Source: Palsa-504 sp963822765 (lineage in GTDB: Bacteria; Actinomycetota; Actinomycetes; Streptosporangiales; Streptosporangiaceae). Taken from it: a stretch of 64,000 nt of DNA. Numbering within the stretch: position 1 is the first letter of the stretch; the number at the start of each line of letters is the position of its first letter. Location: the NCBI GenBank assembly GCA_963822765.1, contig CAWGJL010000029.1:91254-155253 (forward strand). Direction: 5' to 3'. Below, piece by piece: positions 59,197 through 64,000 of the stretch. The notes below the pieces were generated by a model. The model saw only the letters and a program-made list of their open reading frames with translations, did no database searches and was not told the DNA's origin. The translations under genes were made by a program, and so were the position numbers.

Positions 59197-59901
59197 GTGA
59201 AGAATCCCGCAGCTGGGGGCGGCCGCTGGGTGGATGTTCCGCCAGAACGCCTAGTGTCCTGGATCGTCACGTTCACCGAGCGTCACGGTGCCGGGCCCAT
59301 ATCGTGCGATCCGGCGGGCGCGGCGGTCACGTTCGAGGCTGCGGACGGGGCCGTGGCCGAGTGCCATCCGCCGTTCCCTCCGGTGCCGTGGGCCGGGGGA
59401 GGCGATCCTGCCGCGGTCGCGGAAGCGATCGTGGCGCACGCGGTCGCTGACCGGATCGTCGGCGTCCTGCTGGTCCGGCTGGGCGGCTACGCGGCCGGCG
59501 TCTTTACCGGTTCGCCGCCGCGCCTGGTGAGCTCGAAGACCGGCAGCCGGCTGGTGCACGGCCGGAGCGCGGCGGGCGGCTGGTCTCAGCACCGCTTCGC
59601 CCGGCGCCGGGAGAACCAGGCCGCGACCGCGCTGCGGGCCGCTGCCGAGGCCGCGGTCGCGATCTTCGGCCCGCACCGCCTGGACGATCTGGTCCTGGGC
59701 GGGGACAAGCGGTCCATCACCGGGATCCGCGGCGACCCGCGGCTGGCGCCGTACCTGACCCTGGCCACCGACCGCTTCCTCACCGTCCCCGACCCGCGGC
59801 TGGCCGTGCTGAAGGAGATACCACGCTCCTTCCTGGCCATTCGCATCCGCCTGACCGACCCAGAACCCGTTAGACCGCCCTCGGCCGACCAAGTAAACTA
59901 G
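59197..59901 (+). CDS. acVLRF1 family peptidyl-tRNA hydrolase
   Basis: A 234-aa protein. GGWSQHRFARRRENQAATAL is the catalytic loop of actinobacterial Vms1-like release factors, where Gln plays the part of the eRF1 GGQ Gln. Such enzymes free nascent chains from tRNA on stalled large subunits. GTG 59197 follows TTAGGGCGGTGCGTA. Followed after 85 bases by an ABC-F gene, which is also ribosome-linked. Confidence 0.88.
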   Translation: MKNPAAGGGRWVDVPPERLVSWIVTFTERHGAGPISCDPAGAAVTFEAADGAVAECHPPFPPVPWAGGGDPAAVAEAIVAHAVADRIVGVLLVRLGGYAAGVFTGSPPRLVSSKTGSRLVHGRSAAGGWSQHRFARRRENQAATALRAAAEAAVAIFGPHRLDDLVLGGDKRSITGIRGDPRLAPYLTLATDRFLTVPDPRLAVLKEIPRSFLAIRIRLTDPEPVRPPSADQVN

Positions 59902-59986
59902 GCGTCGTGCTGCGGACAACGGACTGAGGACACCTTCCAGGGGAGAAGTCTGTCCGTTTTCGTTCGTTCTCAGGAGCAGCTGAATC
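59902..59986. other. Leader region of the ABC-F gene
   Basis: An 85-base gap, with a possible mini-ORF at about 59907-59927 (GTG CTG CGG ACA ACG GAC TGA), that could act as a leader peptide; it would be translated upstream of an ABC-F gene as in known ribosome-mediated attenuators. GGAGCAGCTGAATC precedes ATG 59987. Weak evidence. Confidence 0.3.
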
Positions 59987-61585
59987 ATGATCGTGGCAAC
60001 CGACATCGAACTGCGGGCTGGCGCGCGCCTGCTGCTGGAAGGCGCGTCCTTCCAGGTGGCCCCGGGGGACCGGATCGGCCTGGTGGGCCGGAACGGCGCC
60101 GGGAAGACCACGCTGGCCAAGGTGCTGGCCGGGCAGGCTCAGCCGGCCGCGGGCTCGGTCCGGCGTTCGGGCGCGGTCGGGTACCTGCCGCAGGATCCGC
60201 GGACCGGGGACCTGGACACGCTGGCCATCGACCGGGTGCTGTCGGCCCGCGGGCTCGACCAGCTCCGGGCCGACCTTCGCGCGGCGGAAGCCCAGATGTC
60301 CGACCCTGACACCGCCGCCGCGGCCGTGGCCATCCGCCGGTACGGCAGGCTCGAGGAGCGGCTCGCGGTGCTCGGCGGGTACGCCGCGGAGTCGCAGGCC
60401 GCCTCGATCACCGCCAGCCTGGGCCTGCCCGACCGGGTGCTGCATCAGCCGCTGCACACTCTGTCCGGCGGCCAGCGCCGCCGGGTGGAGCTGTCCCGGA
60501 TCTTGTTCTCCGATTCCGAGACCATGCTGCTGGACGAGCCGACCAACCACCTGGACGCCGACTCGGTGGTCTGGCTTCGTGATCACCTCAAGAGCTACCG
60601 CGGCGGCCTGGTCGTGATCAGCCACGACGTGAACCTCCTGGCCGCCGTGGTCAACAAGGTGTTCTACCTGGACGCGCAGCGGGCCGTCCTGGACATGTAC
60701 AACCTGGGCTGGCATGCCTACCTGCAGCAACGCGAGACCGACGAGCGGCGCCGCCGCCGGGAACGGGTCAATGCCAGCCGGCAGGCCAGCGCGCTGATGA
60801 CCCAGGCCGACAAGATGCGGGCCAAGGCCACCAAGGCCCGGGCGGCGCAGAGCATGCAGCGCCGGGCCGAAAGGCTGCTGGCCGGAGTGGAGGCCGAGCG
60901 CTCCGCGGACCGGGTGGCCAAGCTGCGCTTCCCGGTGCCCGCGCCGTGCGGGCGCACGCCGCTGACCGCCTCCGGCCTGTCCAAGTCGTACGGGTCGACC
61001 GAGGTGTTCGCGGGGGTGGACGTCGCCGTCGACCGGGGCAGCCGGGTCGTGGTGCTCGGCCTCAACGGCGCGGGGAAGACCACCCTGCTCCGGCTGCTGG
61101 CCGGGCTGGAAACTCCGGACACCGGAAAAGTCACGCCGGGACACGGCCTCAGCCTCGGATATTACGCCCAAGAGCATGAAACCCTGGAAACTGAGCAGAC
61201 CGTCCTGGCCCACATGCGCACCGCCGCGCCGGACCTTACCGAATCACAGCAGCGCAAGGTTCTCGGGTCATTCCTGTTCTCCGGTGATGACGTGGAAAAG
61301 CCCGCGGGAGTGCTTTCCGGCGGGGAGAAGACCAGACTCGCCCTCGCTCTTCTGGTTGTATCAGGCGCTAACGTGCTCCTGCTTGACGAGCCGACCAACA
61401 ACCTCGATCCGGCCAGCCGGGAAGAGGTTCTCGCCGCGCTGAGAAGCTTCCGCGGCGCGATAGTGCTTGTGACGCATGATGAAGGTGCGGTTGAGGCGCT
61501 TTCACCAGAACGCGTTATCGTCCTGCCGGACGGCGTGGAAGACGCGTGGAGTGAGGATTTCGCGGATCTCGTTGCGCTTGCGTAA
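59987..61585 (+). CDS. ABC-F family ATPase
   Basis: A 532-aa protein with two ABC domains and no membrane segments. First: GRNGAGKTT (about 36), LSGGQRRRVEL, LLDEPTNHLD; second: GLNGAGKTT (about 357), LSGGEKTRLAL, LLDEPTNNLD. The linker between (about 245-305) is Arg-rich and helical (ETDERRRRRERVNASRQAS), which reaches into the ribosome in this family. It is either a translation factor (EttA-like) or an antibiotic resistance protein; no close subfamily assignment is possible. Confidence 0.93.
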   Translation: MIVATDIELRAGARLLLEGASFQVAPGDRIGLVGRNGAGKTTLAKVLAGQAQPAAGSVRRSGAVGYLPQDPRTGDLDTLAIDRVLSARGLDQLRADLRAAEAQMSDPDTAAAAVAIRRYGRLEERLAVLGGYAAESQAASITASLGLPDRVLHQPLHTLSGGQRRRVELSRILFSDSETMLLDEPTNHLDADSVVWLRDHLKSYRGGLVVISHDVNLLAAVVNKVFYLDAQRAVLDMYNLGWHAYLQQRETDERRRRRERVNASRQASALMTQADKMRAKATKARAAQSMQRRAERLLAGVEAERSADRVAKLRFPVPAPCGRTPLTASGLSKSYGSTEVFAGVDVAVDRGSRVVVLGLNGAGKTTLLRLLAGLETPDTGKVTPGHGLSLGYYAQEHETLETEQTVLAHMRTAAPDLTESQQRKVLGSFLFSGDDVEKPAGVLSGGEKTRLALALLVVSGANVLLLDEPTNNLDPASREEVLAALRSFRGAIVLVTHDEGAVEALSPERVIVLPDGVEDAWSEDFADLVALA

Positions 61586-61752
61586 ATACTTACCGGCTGT
61601 GCGCTCTCCGGACAAAGGCAACGATTCCGCCATGGCCGGATAAAAATAGGTGATCATTTACGGGCATCTGGGTAGTCAATCCACTGGTCATGCATGATCA
61701 TTGCGAAGGAGGATCAGCAACTCACTCTTTACTTCAGCAAACGGAGGTGCAA
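61586..61752. promoter_or_regulatory. AT-richer promoter region before the HTH protein gene
   Basis: A 167-base gap richer in A and T than its flanks. TGATCATT occurs twice (61650-61657 and 61696-61703) and could be a binding site. GGAGGTGCAA gives a strong ribosome-binding site for GTG 61753. Confidence 0.45.
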
Positions 61753-61974
61753 GTGGCCGACACCGCCCTCAAGAAAGGCACGCGGGTAACCGGCGTGGAT
61801 CGGAGCAAGCTAGCGACACTTCTCGGAAAGAGGTACGACAGCGGCGAGAGCATCCGTTCCCTCGCGGCTTCGACAGGAAGGTCCTACGGCTTCGTCCACC
61901 GGATTCTCACCGAGACCGGTGTGACGTTGCGCGGGCGTGGCGGCGCAACCCGCAGCAGCAAAGCCAAGTTATAG
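61753..61974 (+). CDS. Small helix-turn-helix protein
   Basis: A 73-aa protein, VADTALKKGTRVTGVDRSKL followed by a helix-turn-helix, LLGKRYDSGESIRSLAASTGRSYGFVHRILTETGV, and a GRGGATRSSKAKL tail. The strong GGAGGTGCAA site before GTG 61753 and the basic tail support a DNA-binding role. I recall it as a highly conserved actinobacterial small protein, but do not know its function. The 21-codon longer frame has no homology. Confidence 0.85.
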   Translation: MADTALKKGTRVTGVDRSKLATLLGKRYDSGESIRSLAASTGRSYGFVHRILTETGVTLRGRGGATRSSKAKL

Positions 61975-62139
61975 CGCAGGCCGCGCCCGGTGGCACCGGC
62001 CCGGACCCGTGGACCTCACGGCAACCGGGACCCCGCCCGGACAGCCACCGGTAAATCCGCCTTCCGAGTTCGCTGCTAGCTGATAGCGTTCCGGCCCGGC
62101 ACGGGAACGAATTCAGCCCCTCGGGAGGTTTTCCAGGGC

Positions 62140-64000
62140 ATGTACGGCCGGGGAAACATGACCATGATGCGGGGTTTCCGGATGGACCCCGCCATCACCA
62201 AGCAGAAGCTCAAGCCAGGCACGGTCCGCCGGATCGCCGCCTACGCCCGGCCCTACCGTTGGATGCTCGCCGTCTTTCTCTTCGCCACCGTGATCGACGC
62301 GCTCATCACCGTCGTCAACCCGTTCCTGCTGCGGGACATCATCGACCGTGGCATCCTGCGCCGCGACGACCCGTACGTGATCACGATTGCGGCCGCGATC
62401 GCCGCGGTCGCGATCTTCGACGCGTTTCTCGGCTTCGCGATCCGCTGGTTCTCCGCCCGGATCGGCGAGGGCCTCATCTACGACCTGCGTACTCAGGTTT
62501 TCGACCACGTGCAGCGGCAGCCGATCGCGTTCTTCACCCGGGCCCAGACCGGATCGCTGGTCAGCCGCCTCGACGGAGACGTGGTCGGCGCGCAACAGGC
62601 CATTACCTCCACCCTGTCCGGCGTGATCTCCAACCTGATCAGCCTGATCGTCATCCTGATCGCGCTGTTCTACTTCTCCTGGCTGGTCAGCATCGTCGCC
62701 TTGGCCATGATCCCGCTGTTCATCCTGCCCGCCCGCCTGGTCGGCCGTAGGCTCCAGCGGCTGACCCGCGAATCGATGCAGCTGAACGCCGAGATGGGCA
62801 CGATGATGACCGAGCGGTTCAACGTGGCGGGCGCGCTGCTGGTCAAGCTGTTCGGACGGCCGCGAGAGGAGTCGCAGGCGTTCGGCGGGCGGGCCGGCAA
62901 GGTCCGGGACATCGGCGTGGTCCGGGACATGTACGGCCAGGTGTTCTTCGTGTCGCTCACGCTGCTGACCGCGCTAGTGACCGCCGTGGTCTACGGGCTG
63001 GGCGGGACCCTGGTCATCAACGGCACGTTCGAGATCGGCACCCTGGTCGCCCTGACCGCGCTGCTCGGCCGGGTCTACGGTCCGATCACGTCGCTGTCCA
63101 ACGTGCAGATCAGCGTGATGACCGCGCTGGTCAGCTTCGACCGGGTGTTCGAGGTTCTCGACCTCAAGCCCCTGATCGCCGACCGTCCCGACGCCGAGGT
63201 CCTGCCCGCCCGGGTGGACAGCGAGGATGGGGTCGCGCCGCCCATCGAGTTCGATCAGGTGTCGTTCCGCTACCCGTCGGCGTCAGAGGTGTCGCTGGCG
63301 TCGCTGGAGTCGATTGCGCTGCCTGCTCCGGAGCGACCCGCGTCGGCGGCCGGGGTGCTGCATGAGGTGAGTTTCACCGCACCGTCGGGCCGGCTGACCG
63401 CGCTGGTCGGCCCGTCCGGGGCGGGCAAGACCACGATCACCGCGCTGGCCGCGCGGCTCTATGACCCGAACGCGGGGGCAGTGCGGATCGGCGGCCGGGA
63501 TCTGCGCGACGTGACCATGGAGTCGCTGCACGACGTGGTCGGGGTGGTGACCCAGGACGCGCACCTGTTCCACGACACGATCCGCGCCAACCTGCTCTAC
63601 GCCCGGCCGGAGGCCACCGAGCTTGAGCTGATCGAGGCGTGCGAGGCGGCGCAGATCTGGGAGCTGGTCGGGGCGCTGCCGGACGGGCTGGACACCGTCG
63701 TCGGTGACCGGGGCTACCGCCTGTCCGGGGGCGAGAAGCAGCGGGTGGCGCTGGCCCGGCTGCTGCTCAAGGCCCCGTCGGTGGTGGTGCTTGACGAGGC
63801 GACCGCGCACCTGGACTCGGAGTCTGAGGTGGCGGTGCAGCGGGCGCTGAAGCGGGCCCTGGCCGGCCGGACGTCGCTGGTGATCGCGCACCGGCTGTCG
63901 ACCATCCGGGAGGCCGATCAGATCCTGGTGGTGGAGGAGGGCCGGATCATCGAGCACGGCACTCACGCCGAACTACTCGCGGCCGGCGGCCTGTACGCCG
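62140..64000 (+). CDS. ABC exporter, fused membrane and ATP-binding domains (3' end missing)
   Basis: At least 620 aa, running off the right edge without a stop. Six hydrophobic helices occupy about 45-350 (ABC type I exporter fold), then Walker A GPSGAGKTT (about 426), signature LSGGEKQRVALARLLLKAP, Walker B VVLDEATAHLD and IAHRLST. ATG 62140 follows GGGAGGTTTTCC. It resembles MsbA/multidrug half-transporters; substrate unknown. No ORF closes before the window end. Confidence 0.93.
   Translation, partial: MYGRGNMTMMRGFRMDPAITKQKLKPGTVRRIAAYARPYRWMLAVFLFATVIDALITVVNPFLLRDIIDRGILRRDDPYVITIAAAIAAVAIFDAFLGFAIRWFSARIGEGLIYDLRTQVFDHVQRQPIAFFTRAQTGSLVSRLDGDVVGAQQAITSTLSGVISNLISLIVILIALFYFSWLVSIVALAMIPLFILPARLVGRRLQRLTRESMQLNAEMGTMMTERFNVAGALLVKLFGRPREESQAFGGRAGKVRDIGVVRDMYGQVFFVSLTLLTALVTAVVYGLGGTLVINGTFEIGTLVALTALLGRVYGPITSLSNVQISVMTALVSFDRVFEVLDLKPLIADRPDAEVLPARVDSEDGVAPPIEFDQVSFRYPSASEVSLASLESIALPAPERPASAAGVLHEVSFTAPSGRLTALVGPSGAGKTTITALAARLYDPNAGAVRIGGRDLRDVTMESLHDVVGVVTQDAHLFHDTIRANLLYARPEATELELIEACEAAQIWELVGALPDGLDTVVGDRGYRLSGGEKQRVALARLLLKAPSVVVLDEATAHLDSESEVAVQRALKRALAGRTSLVIAHRLSTIREADQILVVEEGRIIEHGTHAELLAAGGLYA

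Overview
The window is a stretch of high-GC (roughly 70%) actinobacterial chromosome. Evidence for this is lineage-typical genes: a WhiB protein, a DUF1707 membrane protein, OpcA beside glucose-6-phosphate dehydrogenase, an acVLRF1 release-factor relative, the SufR-SufB-SufD-Rieske-SufC-SufS-SufU-SufT operon, GTG/TTG starts and 4-base ATGA/GTGA gene overlaps. I infer a filamentous or soil actinomycete, Streptosporangiales-like, but the genus cannot be fixed from this sequence. I saw no rRNA, tRNA, CRISPR array, insertion sequence or phage.

1-9752 (+): a bacterial microcompartment (BMC) operon entered in progress. It holds the 3' end of an acylating aldehyde dehydrogenase, two BMC-T shell proteins, a small protein with an encapsulation-type helix, a BMC-P vertex protein and a BMC-H hexamer protein. 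These are followed by an APH-type kinase, a short-chain dehydrogenase, a GntR/UTRA regulator, a B12-dependent diol dehydratase with large and medium subunits fused, its small subunit and the large reactivase subunit. Kinase plus SDR recall the Rhodococcus/Mycobacterium RMM compartment, while the dehydratase recalls PDU. The combination is the most novel system here. Almost all junctions overlap, except a 95-bp gap before the dehydratase small subunit that carries a tandem palindrome.

9832-19425: orphan paaZ and gadB (-), the scar of a deleted ABC transporter, a NarL-type two-component pair (+), a small membrane protein and a RibD-like reductase (-), and glgX with two compensating frameshifts (-). 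19577-22926 (-): assimilatory sulfite reduction (nirA, a 48-aa zinc ribbon, cysH, a CbiX-type chelatase for siroheme). 22927-28569: a 23-bp tandem repeat, a 45-aa Cys/His protein, a WhiB protein, a Tyr/Gly/Gln-rich disordered protein, an MscS channel, a SatP-type acetate transporter and a DUF1707 protein.

28760-38957: a GT-C-like membrane protein (+), then the pentose-phosphate operon tkt-tal-zwf-opcA-pgl (-) preceded by ctaA and an EamA exporter. 39275-51438: an aminotransferase, an ABC-2 exporter, a permease behind a perfect CsoR-like palindrome, a cysteine-less DksA-like protein, an alpha/beta hydrolase, a metallophosphoesterase, an archaeal-type valyl-tRNA synthetase, a WYL regulator with its own palindromic operator, an unknown gene and an ACMSD-like amidohydrolase. 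51588-58171 (+) is the complete SUF iron-sulfur operon. 58192-64000 holds SseB, acVLRF1, an ABC-F protein, a 73-aa HTH protein and a truncated ABC exporter.

Two families of dispersed short repeats cross the window: a TGAACCCCGGGTTTCA palindrome (five sites, two built into long hairpins) and an ACCRYGGTCCGTTCGG motif followed by an AT-rich run (three sites). Start codons were chosen from ribosome-binding sites, overlaps and domain boundaries and are inferences.
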